Source: Todiramphus chloris collaris (taxonomy: Eukaryota > Chordata > Aves > Coraciiformes > Alcedinidae). From it: a DNA stretch of 64,000 nucleotides. The DNA lies in the NCBI GenBank assembly GCA_025345505.1, contig JANVCC010000185.1:564971-628970 (forward strand), in the 5' to 3' direction. The position numbers and the translations under genes were made by a program. The notes under the pieces were generated by a model that had not been told where the DNA came from, searched no databases, and saw nothing but the letters and a program-made list of their open reading frames with translations. Of the stretch, positions 22,111 through 33,580 are shown piece after piece (the stretch's first letter is position 1; every line of letters begins with the position of its first letter).

Positions 22111-22300
22111 CACACCGCACGCGGCTCTTTAATAAAATTGGCTGAGATTTGTTGATAAGCCTGAAGCAAAGTCAATGTGAAGTGTCAATCCCACCGTTCG
22201 CGGGAGCCTTCAGGGGTCAAGCTGCTTCCTCGCTATGATCGTCGTATCAAAGATATGTCAGCCGCGTGTTAACTGCTTTCTTATGAATCGCGCTCCAGAT
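22111..22300. promoter_or_regulatory. Candidate conserved noncoding element
   Basis: A compact block with complex sequence. Visible motifs are a GATA-like TTGTTGATAAG near 22150 and a TCF/LEF-type ATCAAAG at 22246-22252. It sits in a CpG-containing context (CTCGCTATGATCGTCG). No repeat or coding signal. Confidence 0.3.
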
Positions 22301-24420
22301 CAGACAGGGGACGCAGATAAACGAAAGCAAAGGGGCTGGGGCTGAGCTGTGCTTTGCCAGCCGAGGCTCGTGCTGGCCCACGAGGCCTCTATAGCCTCTG
22401 ACCTGTGGCCACAGTGGCCAGGCCAGGGTGGCAAAGGCCGGCCAGCGGCACGGGGACCACCGGGGCAAAGAGCAGGAGGGACAGAGACGCCAAATCCCCT
22501 TTAGCCCCATGGGTGCCATGGCATGTGCCAGGCTGTTCTTTGCGGGACGAGCATCTAATGGTTGTGCAGTCCACACTAAGTGAAGCTGAAAGAGAAGAAA
22601 TCAAAAGAAGTGGGGTTTAATTAAGTCTCAACCAAGATTTATGCAACTTCCTCTCCCCATCATAAATATTAATAAGGAGCAAGCAGTGGCTCCGTGCGGC
22701 AGGCACTGTCGAGCCATGAAGGGATGTTAATTCCAGGCTCTTTGAGATGGACTAAGCGTGACACAGAGCCTCTTTGATTTGGAATATGCCTTGGGTTGAA
22801 AAGTTAAATAACATGAAGGGGGATTTAGTGGGTAGTAAACCATTAGTGAGTCTGGGATTTAAACTCCAGTACGCATGTAGAGTATTTCACGATTGCCAAA
22901 CTGATTAATGGAAGTGTTGCTGGAGGAGCTCCCTCGCCAACGCCGGGCACACGCCGGTGGCAGGTTCTGCTCGGCCGGGCTGGCAGCGGTGGGATGTGGG
23001 GCCGGTGGGGTGTGGGTGCCATGGGGGGCAGCAGGGGGGACCTCCCAGGACAGGGCACAGAAGCCAGGGCACCCGAGACACCCCTGCCCTGCACACCCCA
23101 CGAGCAGTAATGAAAGGTGACACAGCCAGCCTCGGTAAGGACTCAGAGAGCCCACTAAATCTCCAGCCATCCCTTAAATAAAACTTTATGCCGGCTAATA
23201 AATTTTAATGCCACTTGTCAGTGCTTGATAACTGCAATCATTTAACAGAGGAGGAGAAACACCAGTGCAGAAGTGCGGCGCTGTGCCGTGTGCGGTGCCC
23301 CAGGTGCCCACTGCGGTGCTGCCCCCCTGAAGGGCTGCTCACCACGTCACCCAGCAAACAAGCAAACCCTGCCAGTTCCCTCCACCTCGGTGGCAGGTTC
23401 CTGGTGTGGACGAAGGAACAGACAGAGGGCTGGAAGACAACTGCAGCCCAAGGAGAGGAGCAAAGGGCTCTGCAGGTAACGTTCACACTGAAACTTAATG
23501 ACAGCAAGACCAGTGTGACACAGCTCACTGTTCCACGTGCACCACGGCGGCTCAGTTGATGTCTTGATTTCCTTATCCTCAGGCTGCGCTGCCTGGCACA
23601 GTTATGAAGTCTGCTGGCAGCCCTTACCATTACACAGCACAAACCTGCAATTTCAACACTGTGTTTGTGTCCACTTGAGGTTAAGAAGCAGAAGTGTGTC
23701 TGTGAGGGTGAGGTCTGTCCCTTGGCATAATGTGCGCAGTGGGGCTCTGGCCCTTGGCTGCAGCTGCTCATCCACACTGCAATAATCAATAATGATAATA
23801 ATTATTACAGGAGCTGCATGAATTTCCTATCAAATTAAATCACACAATGAGTAATTTTCATGTTTTATTAAACAAAAGCCGCTCTCTGAAGAGGTTTGAT
23901 GGTACCAGTGTCTTTGGTTTGCCACAGCAGGACATCAGGATGGAGCACAGGCTGCTCTGGAGGGACAGGGCACAGATGCCCTTGGCTTCTCTCTCTGCTC
24001 TCATGTGCCCACGCGGTGCTCATGGTTTGCACCAACCTGCTTAGCCTGTGAAATCCCGGTCTCATCAGCACAGCTTTAAGCTGGTCTGAATTAGCCTGGC
24101 TTTAACCCCCTCATCCTCTGGACATCTATTTTTAGGAAATCTAAAAAGCTAGTAAAAAAACATCCCTACATGGCCTCGGAGCTCAGCCCCCAACACGTGT
24201 TGCTGTGAAGATCTCCCAGCACTTCACAAGTCGCGGGCTGCCAGGGCAGGGGATAAACTTCATGGCTGTGTGGGCCAGTACCACCTTGGCTTGGTCCTGT
24301 GCTGTGCCAGCCTGGGTCTTGAACCCAGCCACTGACTGGGGCAAGTAATTGTTGGTTTTGGCTTTTTTTTTTTAATTTGCTGGTCAAACAGGGAACAAGG
24401 AGAATAAAAAGCAAGTTATG
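22301..24420. other. Noncoding mosaic, nothing recognised
   Basis: Alternating GC-rich patches (22400-22500, 22920-23060) and AT-rich patches (22616-22900, 23160-23240, 23785-23870). The longer open frames (for example minus 23238-23789) have no recognisable domain. No repeat is identified. Confidence 0.35.
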
Positions 24421-24660
24421 CCACCTCAAAACAGTGATTTTCAGTGTGTTTTAGGATAGAAAATAAAAGCATTTGCTTTTGGAAGAATGAAATGTTGCAT
24501 TTGGAATTTGGAGGGCAATTGCAAAGAATAATCATAAAAGTTTTCAATGTTTAGAAAACTGCTTTTGAGGCCAACAAATGAAGCCAAGAAATTTGTTGGG
24601 TTTCACAAAACCAAAAAATTCAATAGCCTGGAAACTGTGGTTTTCATTACTAACTCCAAA
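24421..24660. other. AT-rich block, possible old repeat
   Basis: Rich in GAAA/TTTC-type words (GGAAGAATGAAATGTTGCATTTGG, TTTCACAAAACCAAAAAATT). The texture resembles the possible ancient repeat at 7610-7775, but no alignment could be made by eye. Confidence 0.2.
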
Positions 24661-25230
24661 CACTTTCCCAGCTTTACTGGCGACCCTGAGTCCAGGTGAA
24701 CCAGAGTCCACCCAACTCAGCAACTCTCCGCATCCTTCTGCAGATGCAAGAGGATGCTGGAACCTGGCTGCATGGCCAAGGTGGGCAGCAAATCTCACCA
24801 CAGCCCCAGAGGTGCCCCTGCTGAGGGGCAGCCTTGCTCGTTGGGTATTTCATTCTTTCATCTGCACTGTGCAGTGAAGGAGTGGTTGTGGTGAGGGGTG
24901 CTGGGCCTGCCCAGCAGAACTGAGTGAGAGCAAGCACCTCAGTAGACGCTGTGTGGGAACAGATCGGATTTAACTTGCTGGACAGGGAAGCAACATGCAG
25001 GCAGGAGATACGTGTGGAAAGGATCAGCTTGCTTTGCATAATAGCATTTCCTTCCTCCACTCGCCTCACATGCTGCCTTGCAGCACGGCTGCACACTGAG
25101 ATTTCATGTAATTTTGTTTTAGTGCAGAATTTAATGTTAAGTTTAAATATGTAATTATCTTTAATTGAAATTACATCCATGCTTTTCATTAACAAGATGC
25201 AAAGAGCGAGTAGTATAACGCAGAGATGTG
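24661..25230. other. Noncoding, nothing recognised
   Basis: Mixed composition, with an AT-rich stretch at 25080-25200. No exon or repeat is recognised. Confidence 0.35.
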
Positions 25231-25683
25231 GGATCCAGGCTGCACGCGTGCCAGGCCAGGTTGCAGGTTTGCTGCAGCTCCATCCTGGGCCAAGTCCCGT
25301 CAACTCTCCTAAGAAGTTTCACGGGTGGTTTTAGAAGGGTGCCCAGGACTCGGGGCTGGTGGACACCCCTGCCTGCCCCTGCCTGGCCCTGGCACTCAGT
25401 CCCTGTGCTTGCAGGGTGCTCCTGCACCCCCCGCACCCCGAGGTGCCGCTGGCCAGTCCCTAAGGTGCTCCTGCCCAAAGCCCACCCCAGCCCCGAGGGG
25501 CCAGAGGTGCCCGGTCCGGCCCGGTGACCGCCGTGGCGGCCAGGACAGAGCCCACCGCCGGGCCCGGGCGGCCCGGGAGCTCCGGTCCGTGGGAATCCAT
25601 CCCTCACGGCACTGAAAAGTCCCGGGAAAGACTGACGGGTCTGGATCTCCCAGCGCGAACACCTGCCCGAAGGCCCCGGCGCC

Positions 25684-25945
25684 GCGTCCCCCTCGCCGGG
25701 CAGCGCGGAGCAGGAGCGCGGAGCGGCGCGGAGCGGTGGCAGCGGTGGGAGCAGGAGCGCCGAGCAGGAGCGCAGAGGAGCGCGGAGCAGGAGCGCGGAG
25801 CAGGAGCGNNNNNNNNNNGAGCAGGAGCGCAGAGGAGCGCGGAGCAGGAGCGCGGAGCAGGAGCGCAGAGGAGCGCGGAGCAGGAGCGCGGAGCAGCGCA
25901 GAGGAGAGCGGAGCAGGAGCGCAGAGGAGCGCGGAGCGGCGCGTC
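25684..25945. repeat. GC-rich tandem repeat, ~36-bp higher-order unit
   Basis: Arrays of GAGCAGGAGCGC and AGAGGAGCGCG subunits combine into a 36-base unit; copies begin at 25762, 25798, 25819 and 25855. The copy beginning at 25798 is interrupted by the N run. The purine-rich strand is the plus strand. Confidence 0.9.
25809..25818. other. Assembly gap (10 N)
   Basis: Ten undetermined bases inside the tandem repeat. The copy spacing across the gap (25798 to 25819, where 36 is expected) shows the N count does not match the repeat period, so the true length is unknown. Confidence 0.98.
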
Positions 25946-26045
25946 CGCCGGTGCGGTCACCAGGGGGTAGCATTGGTTCGGCGCTGCCGCTCCTGCCGCC
26001 GCTCGCAACGCGGCTTCGAAACCGGCGGGGCCTGACCCCTCTCAG

Positions 26046-27110
26046 GAGAACAGACACTGGCTTCTTTTCCAAAGTAGCCCCGGAACGGCGCATTTCCATA
26101 AGTGGACGTAAAATTGCATTTAGAAGCGACCACAGCCCCTCTGTCATGTTGCATGGAAAAAATCATCCGTTTCTGGATTTAGTCCTTTTCAGGCCTTAAG
26201 GTCAGTGATTCAAGTGGACATTAAACTAATACAGCAAGACAACGTTGTTACAATTGTCTGGTGGCTCTTCTGAAAACCCATTGCTCCACTGAAACCCCTG
26301 TACTGGGTTCAGAGCTGCTCCTCAGCCAGCTTTGTTCCCCTGGGCAACTCCTGGCTCACCACCACACCTAAAACTGCATCTTTTAGAAGCCATTCTGCTC
26401 TGTGCTGTTCTGCATCTTTACAGTTCAATGGGATAATCCGGTCCCTCGCCGTGACACCGGTTAGGGGGCACACAGGGGATCCAGCCCCATCCTGGCAGAG
26501 GGGTTCCCAGTGCTGGCTGTTATTACTCAGGAGCCCCAGTCGCAGTGAAGAGAGGGCTTGTCAGAGCTGTATCTCAGCAGCCAGCACTTGCCACAGACCT
26601 TGGTTCAGGCTGGGAAAAGCATTCTACATTTTTGATGTAATGTTTCCTAATGTTCCACCCAACAACCCATAAATTTCACAAGAACAAGCCTATAAAGGGT
26701 TTGTTTGAGGAGAAAAGGACAGATTGCTACAGGCTGTAACTCTGTGGAGTGAGAGGCCTTTAAAGAAGCTCTTGACAAACAGCAGGAGAAGTGCTGTACA
26801 TACACAGGACCATTCCTCAGGGGATGTTGCTCTCCCATCAGACCCATGGGCTGGATCCTGTCCTCCCCAGCCCTATCTTGGCTGCTCCTCCAAATCTGCT
26901 GCCTCTGCCTGGGCTGCTGCTCCTGAGGGCACTGTGGTGGATCCTTGGTCTGCAACAGTGTCCCCCCCGCTGCGGTGGCAGCTCCTGGGTGATGTATGTC
27001 CTGGGGACACACCAGGCAGTGCAAAAGTGGCACAAGCACCTCCGAGGAGCTTTCTGAGTGGAGAGCAGAGCATAGCACGTGGCCAGGGCAATCACACTGA
27101 GGACACTTCT
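26046..27110. other. Noncoding, nothing recognised
   Basis: Positions 26046-26250 are complex unique-looking sequence beside the CpG island and could be regulatory. The rest is mixed sequence without a recognisable exon or repeat. Confidence 0.3.
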
Positions 27111-27480
27111 TATCCCACCTAATCAGCTAAATTTAAATTTCTCTAAACAATTATTTTAAAAGCAAGGAGACAGACCTTTCTGGGTGTGAATGATCACATT
27201 GCTCACTGACTGCTCCATAAACTCAGGTCTTTGTTGCCACCAAAGCAGCTTCTGTACCTTTTGCATGCACAGTTCCTATGGATTTATACTAAATGCTCCT
27301 CAGACTTGTTAGTAATAGTCAGCGAGACAATCAGCACATGCTAAAGTCCTGCTCTGACACTGCAATCAATTAAATATCAATTAATCTGTTAATCAGTGCA
27401 GAGGATACACAGAACAACGACAGTGATGGCTAGTCTCTAATCCTGAATGTCTCATGCCAGTCCCATGTACATAGTTTGGC
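27111..27480. promoter_or_regulatory. AT-rich candidate noncoding element
   Basis: AT-rich with clustered homeodomain cores (CAATCAATTAAATATCAATTAATCTGTTAATC spread over 27360-27395). No repeat or exon. Confidence 0.25.
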
Positions 27481-28600
27481 AGTTATATATTTTCTGAGAG
27501 GGAGTTTTGGATGGTGGGTTTCCAATCCACAGGGCAGGGCAGAGCTGGACCAGCTCTGCAAACACTTCCCCACATCTACTTGTTAGAAAAGCCAAATAAC
27601 TTCCTTCTCCCCCCATTACCTGCATTTGCTTCTTCTGCTTATTCTGCTGAATATCCTTTCACGTGAAATTTAGTAGTGCTCCTGAAAAGTGCTTTGTAAA
27701 CCCATATGCTCAAATACCCTCCGAAGTGCACGGCAGATCATCAGTGTGAGCTTGACACTCAGACGCGTAATTCTAATGCTGCTCCCTTGTTGTTACCTGT
27801 GTGAGGCAGGAGATACGAGAAACAAAGCGTGTGTCCTGAATAACTCAACACCTGTCAGGAATTCCCACTGCTGACCTCATGCTTTCCTGTCCTGCAGAGC
27901 CAAGGCTTTATCACTGCAGAAAATCACAGAGAACTTGGAGAAAAAAATGTTCAAAGACTTAGGAATTTGCTTCTAAAGGGGAAGAAACTAAATTTGCCAT
28001 GGAAGCTGTCACAAATTCCTCTTCTAGCTGTGCAGATAGGAAAGATGTCCAGATCCTGGTGTCCCAAACCTTGGCACTCTCCAGGAGTCTGGCCAATATA
28101 TGTTTCTCCCATGGTCTGCACAACTGAAAGGACCTGGCAGTCCCCACCACAGCCACCCAGCACCCCGCAGCCCTTTCCTCTTGGGGATGTGCTCTGGCCC
28201 TGGGAGCTGCTGCCCCACGAATGGGTGCTGGGTCCTCTCTGCTTCTTGCGATGCCTCCTCCTGCCCTGGGGACCCTGGCCTCAGTGGGAGTCTGAAACAG
28301 TTCCTCAGCACTGATATTTATGGTTTACACTCCTCAAGGTGCTGCTTCTGTGGTTCTATTTCTTGAGCATTCCTTCTTGCTCTTCCTTCCTTTCTCCTCC
28401 AGTCCGTGACTGTTTGCACTAGAAAGTCTACCCATCTGCAGCTCTTCAAACCCCTGAACACGTCTCATGGTAAAGCCAGCACAGGTGGCCCCAGAGACCT
28501 TTTCACCTTGGGCATGTCCTGCCTGTGCCTTAACCTGATTTGGATGTGTCTGTGATGTGAGTGATACACCTACCCAGAGCCCGAGACCTCCAGAAGCCAC
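27481..28600. other. Noncoding, nothing recognised
   Basis: Mixed-composition sequence. A minus-strand donor-like site near 27619 (GCAG/GTAATG) lacks a convincing acceptor partner. Confidence 0.35.
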
Positions 28601-29000
28601 TGCTCGTTTCCATAGACCCCCATAAATGGATAACTGGCTCTTTTAATCTTGTTACTAAATTGTAATGGAATTATCCCTCTAATCCTTTGGAGCAAGAGCA
28701 GAACTCAGCCACCAATATAAAATTAAAAAAAAAACCCCTACAGTAATCATAGATTTTAAAAGTATTTATTTTGTGCCGCTCTCAGATAGGCTGTATATAA
28801 AAATTTATTTCAGAGGAATAATGCCATGTAGTGCACTTTGTGGCTGCACTGTGATTAAGTCCTTTTTAATCTGCTGTGTATGTTGAGGTGCAGCGCTTTC
28901 CCAGCACAGCTCCCTCCATGCCAGACTCTCTATTAATGGGGTTACCGGCTTATCGGAAAGAGGCAGAATTACCCAGCTCCAGGAGGTTTTTACTCTGATC
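28601..29000. promoter_or_regulatory. AT-rich candidate noncoding element
   Basis: Complex AT-rich sequence (for example TTGTAATGGAATTATCCCTCTAATCC near 28660) with a short poly-A. No repeat or exon is recognised. Confidence 0.25.
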
Positions 29001-29780
29001 TGCTTAGAATCCTGGGCCATTCCAGGGCAGGGAGGGCTCAGGGATGGTAAGCCTGTTTCCTCCTCAGGACCATGTGCCCCTCACTGCTCTATTTTCTCGC
29101 AAGGAACTTTCTAGCTGGTAAATCTGTTTAGAGTGATTGGCTCCCGCTGCTGCTCTGTCTGTCTGTCTGCCTGCCTCACCACGGGCAGTTACTGGTCGCT
29201 GCCAGGACGGGCTGCTGACACTGCTGACAGTGGGATAGGGAGGCAGAGACGGAGCCAGCAGACAGGTCAGCGAGCATGCGATAGCTGAGGTTGCCTGGAT
29301 GCAGTCTAGTGAGCACAGCAAAAGTGTATGCGAGGGAAGAAATCACTGGCAATAGGACGGGAAAGTGCAGTTGGCTCTGGAGCCTGGGGTACCCGGTGCT
29401 GTCAGGAAAAGCCAGCTGGCGCTCTGTGGTTCAGAGCATGGAGCCATCCTGCTTGTAACCCTGCTGCTGCATCCTCTTCCTCACCAGCATCTTAAGTAAC
29501 AGGTCCTGTTCAAACCTTTCCAACCATAACTCCCAAATCCTGACCCTTAGAGGTGGTGGTTAAGCAGGGATGGGGACCAGGGCAGCAGAGGCTGTGGTCA
29601 GGACAAGCAGAGCACGATGAGAAGGGCTTTTATTCATGCACCCTAACCCTGCTGTGGTGGGAGCACGAGGAAAATCATTTGGCTGATGCAAAAGCATCCT
29701 TTGGAACTAGGTGGGGCTACAGACAGAAACACATCCCTGCCTGTGTGGGCACAGGGGCTCGAGCGGGGTCTGTGCACTGA
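29001..29780. other. Noncoding; holds a (CTGT)n microsatellite
   Basis: Mixed-composition sequence. A CTGTCTGTCTGTCTGCCTGC run lies at about 29155-29178. No gene or interspersed repeat is recognised. Confidence 0.4.
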
Positions 29781-30160
29781 GAAGGAAGAGATGTTGGCAC
29801 GTAGGAGCTCCGGTCCCGGTTTGCTCTGTGCCTGGCACGTGGGGCGAGCTAGGGAGCGAGGAGGCGGTGGGGTGGGGATGTGCTAGCGTCTTGTCACAAA
29901 GCATTTGCTGACCTTTCTGTAAATATTTCTCAGAAAAGGCTAAATGCCCGGGTCAGTTCAGAGGTGCTGTGCTGTGATCAGCACTTTGCCCAGGGCCACG
30001 GCCACGGCTGCCTTTGACAAATGGCAGTTGACCCAGAGGCAGTGCGGGTGCAGGCAGCGGCGCGGTGCGGGGGCAAGGCTGGCCCGCGGCTGGAACGCCC
30101 TCGACTGCGCCCGCCGCAGAGGGCTCGCTTCCAGCGGCCACCGCTCCCAGGAGCGGGCAG
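29781..30160. promoter_or_regulatory. CpG cluster
   Basis: CpG density peaks at about 30045-30150 (GCAGCGGCGCGGTGCGGGGG, CTCGACTGCGCCCGCCGCAG). It is followed directly by AT-rich sequence. No TATA box or gene start is recognised. Confidence 0.35.
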
Positions 30161-30458
30161 ATGATGTTTTAGGGAAACTAATGCAATTTAGTCCTTAATA
30201 AACTGAATGCTGCAGAACACAAGACATTTATGAAATGCCACTTCTCACCTGATGGCTTTGCCTGGATTTTCTAAGCCCAAATTAAAGAGGCCTTATCCAT
30301 TCACATTGCAAACACCAGATATGAAGTGGAAAGAGTAATTTCATGGAAGGTCATATCACCTGACTTAAAACAACATTACACAAGGGAAAGAAAAGGGTTT
30401 CACAGGGATGATTTTAAATGTGAACTGTATTCCTTCTTTTTTTGTTATTTGATGGCAG
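30161..30458. other. AT-rich noncoding sequence
   Basis: AT-rich and unique-looking. It ends in a pyrimidine tract and AG (TTCTTTTTTTGTTATTTGATGGCAG) that would act as a splice acceptor at 30458. Confidence 0.3.
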
Positions 30459-30909
30459 AAACTACTGCATGGAAATTAAAGCTCAAATTCATAAAGTGAA
30501 GTCTTATAAACCAGACCCCTGCAAATACTGTGCTGCTAAATACAAACAGCTGGAGAAACACCCCCCAAACACTGTCTGTCGGCAGGACACTCTCTGGATA
30601 GCACGGTGTTTCATCAGTTCTACCAGCCCACGGAAAACCTGCCCTGGTTTCTTACATCAGTTTAACTCTGATCCCACTGGACTGGCTTGTGCTGGTGAAA
30701 AGGCAGCTGATGCAGAGGAACCTGGTAACAAATCTTCACGACAGTGTTTGAGCGCAGGAGGCTGCACAGGACACCCTGGGCTGGAGCAGAGCGTCTGTGC
30801 CGAGGAGCCCTGGGTTGGTGTGTGCTGCCCTGGCCACGCTGCGAGACCGGGCAGGGAGGCGAGGGAAGGATGCACTGCACAGCAAGTCTGCAACACACTT
30901 TCCTCTTGA
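30459..30909 (+). CDS. Doubtful ORF after an acceptor-like site
   Basis: An open frame follows a good acceptor-like sequence. Its first part has a CxxC pair (DPCKYCAAKYKQLEKH), superficially like half a zinc finger, but there is no partnering His pair at normal spacing. Its second half is Gly/Cys/Ala-rich and looks like composition noise, ending in TGA at 30907. No donor or polyadenylation signal is placed to make a normal exon. Most likely noncoding. Confidence 0.08.
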
Positions 30910-32620
30910 CGCCAAGCACCTGGCACACCAGTGCTTTCCTGAGCTGCATTCTTTTCCCACTATGACCTAAATGCTTTCTTTGCACGGCTGCTCGCACAAG
31001 TGCAGCTAATGTCCCCCCTCCTGCTCCTGGAGAACAGAGAGGGCATTTGTTAAAGGTGCTGCCAGCAGTCCAACAGCCCCACAGCATCCAAAATGCTGGA
31101 GGAGTGCTCAAGAGGTTGGCACGAGCATCGAGGACTCAGCATGCCCCCCTGCTCTGACACCGAAGGCCTGGTGAACGGGTTCGCACGGGGCTGTTCCGTG
31201 ACACGTGTGCGCAGGAATGTGTGTGCATGTGTGCGTGGGAATGCCTCAGCCCCCCGCCCGCAAGATTTATGTGTGTGCTTAACTCTTAGCAGATGAGAAA
31301 TCCCATTGAGACTATGCATGTGCTACAGGTTAAAGACAGGCATAAAGCTTTGAAGAGTCTAAACCTGAGATTATAAAGATTATAAATTTTAGGAGGAGAA
31401 GGACAACCTCTGTCTGCATGGCAGCAGTGTCCTGCAGACAAGGGACAGCTTCTGCCTGCAGTTGCATCATCTGACCTCCAACCCTGCCACTGGTACCCAT
31501 GCGGCCCGAACGTTGCAGCCCCGGTGGGTGCCGGGCCTGACGAGGGGAGGGTCTGGGCAGGCTGGTGGTCACGGTGTGGGCATCAGGGGAATGCACTTCT
31601 CAATGCACGAAGCTTCAACAACTCAAAGGAAGGGAAGGCAATGAGAACCAGATGATACTTCCATTTCTCTTTAGGCACTGGAGCTCCTGTGCTCCTAAAT
31701 GGGATGGTGGAGCGGGCGCAGGCTGCTGGTGATGCTTGCCCAGGAGAGCCCGGGGGCTCCTTGCAGGCATTGGCCCCTCCTGATGCCTCACCAAGACCAA
31801 CACAGGGATGTGCCTGAGCTTTGCTGTGCTCAGGTGTGGCTGTGCTGGGTGTCAGAGCCTGCAGGTTCAGGGATGCCCGCTGGCCACCAGCGACCCAGCC
31901 CCATCACAGGGAATGCTGTGGCACGCAGGTGGCATCAGCCATCCAGTTTTGCTTTGTATAATTTCAAAAAGACAGGGCAAGAAGAAACTATTTCCTGCTA
32001 CTCTCTATTTTTACTTCAGATTTTCACAGCTCTGCCTGTCCTAAATCCCAAGCAGATGGTGCAACTCAGCCCGTCTCCTCCAGCAGGGATGATCCCCGGG
32101 GCCTCCCTGCAGAGAGTGTACGTTTCAAAGGATAATTCCACAAGCACTTCTTACCCTGATCCGGAGCCTTCTGAGCATCCGCGTACTTCATCACTCTACA
32201 CACAGACCTGCCCCTGCCTCGCACCAGCTCCCACCTGGGGCTTCCTTCTCTCTGCTAAAAGGTGAACAGAGTCACAAGCTCTTTGGCTCGGCCTTGGAAG
32301 CAATGGTAACTATGAAACCGAGAACCAAAAATAGGGAGCAAAAGGGAAAACAAAAAGAGAAAAGAGGGGAAACCTCCGCGTGGCCTCTCTGCCGTGTGCT
32401 GCAGGCACGGGGCCGTCCCCTCGCTGCCCATGCGCAGAGGCAGGGGCAAGAGAAGCTCTGGAGAGAGCCCCTTCCCTCGCCCGCAGCACCTTTTTGTGCT
32501 CGTGAAGCATTTCCGCCCTAACAAATCCCGTTTGATAATTGTGTTGCAAGAGCCTCACTCTGAATATTTAATAGAATTATTGCTAGTTATCAGCACAAGT
32601 AGGTGATAAATCACGAGCTC
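30910..32620. other. Noncoding, nothing recognised
   Basis: Mixed sequence with a GTGTGCGC-type dinucleotide-biased stretch near 31200-31240 and an AT-rich patch at 32520-32610. No exon or interspersed repeat is recognised. Confidence 0.35.
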
Positions 32621-32905
32621 CCTTTCCCCAACGCCAGGCAGAGCTATTAGGGGGTTTCAGTCGCCCTGCCCACCCTGCCCCCGTGGCAGAATGACCACGA
32701 ATGGCAACCAACCAACCAACCAACCTGCCCCCAGCTCCCCGGGCTCCATTCCTTTCCAAAGCAGAAGGACAAAGTGGTGCTTCGGGGCTCTGTCCTGAGC
32801 CCAGCTACCCCCCAGCTCCAGAGCCCAACTTTGCGGGTCCGTTTGGCGCTGCCCCCCCCGCGCAGCCCCCCGGCGCTGCCCCCTCCGCTGCCTCTCCACG
32901 AGGTG
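32621..32905. other. C-rich noncoding sequence
   Basis: C-rich sequence with a small CpG patch at about 32840-32900. It holds the AACC microsatellite listed separately. Confidence 0.35.
32706..32725. repeat. (AACC)5 microsatellite
   Basis: Five perfect tandem copies of AACC. Confidence 0.95.
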
Positions 32906-33580
32906 ATCTTTTAGCTGCCCTTTGTCTTGGAAAAAAAATTAATTCTCATTTGCATTACCTCGACTAAATGTCACCCACCGATATTTTGTTAGACATTAGC
33001 AATGCTGGCAGAGAGGGGCACGGGATAATTGCGTTCTGCCTAGCGGTGGGATTTACATAATTTCAGACAGCAATTAAAGAATCCCTGGGAATTTTTTTTT
33101 TTTCGCTCTTCCAACCTCTCCTACAAAGAAAGTGTTCGTTTACATTAAGCGCTCAGCTCCTCGCTGTTCATTTGCATAAAATTAAAGGTTTTTGTGTTCT
33201 GGAACAGCAGGGTAACATTTAAAATTCCGTTTCAAAAAGCTCACCTTAGAATAATAAAATGTTAATATCATTTCACGGGCTGGAGAAGGTTGCCAGCTGC
33301 CTTTCACTTCAAACTTTTATCCAATACTAACTGTTTGGGTGGGTGATATTATTAATATTTTTTTTTGTTAAGATATAAACTTTCTTGAAAAAGTAAAGGG
33401 ATGTAAATGTGCCTACGGATGGGTCTCCGCAGGGCTACTCCGGAGCAGAATGTTTGTTTACTCCATAGTTTTTTAATTAAAAAATCATGCAAAAGAGCAG
33501 CAGTGGAATATTATAGGCTTTAATGTGCCGTCGTACTCCAGACTGTGAGAGGAAATGCAATTTGGATCAATCCCCTTTCA
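32906..33580. promoter_or_regulatory. Strong candidate enhancer / conserved element
   Basis: The most enhancer-like block in the window: long, AT-rich, non-repetitive and rich in factor-binding words. Visible are an octamer-type ATTTGCATAAA (33170-33180), an E-box CAGCTG (33294-33299), a forkhead-type TGTTTGTTTAC (33451-33461) and a perfect 16-base palindrome with a central TAATTA (33469-33484). Several TTAAT/AATAAT cores also occur. No coding frame fits. Conservation is an inference that needs alignment. Confidence 0.4.

Larger units (their letters stand above)
25231..26045. promoter_or_regulatory. CpG island with internal tandem repeat
   Basis: Strong GC and CpG enrichment from about 25410 to 26035, including GGCCCGGTGACCGCCGTGGC and CCGGCGCCGCG. 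It contains a tandem repeat and an assembly gap. The AT-leaning sequence right of 26045 changes abruptly in character. This is one of the best CpG-island candidates in the window, but no first exon can be defined. The long frames through it are repeat translations, partly through the gap. Confidence 0.5.

Noticed and set aside
25161..26147. 328-codon minus-strand frame with Ser/Cys/Leu repeats
   Set aside because: It runs through the GC-rich tandem repeat and the N gap; the repeat unit of 36 bases keeps it open.
30459..30909. Zinc-finger-like CxxC protein
   Set aside because: Only one CxxC pair with no properly spaced His pair; the second half is compositional noise and no donor or poly(A) signal fits.
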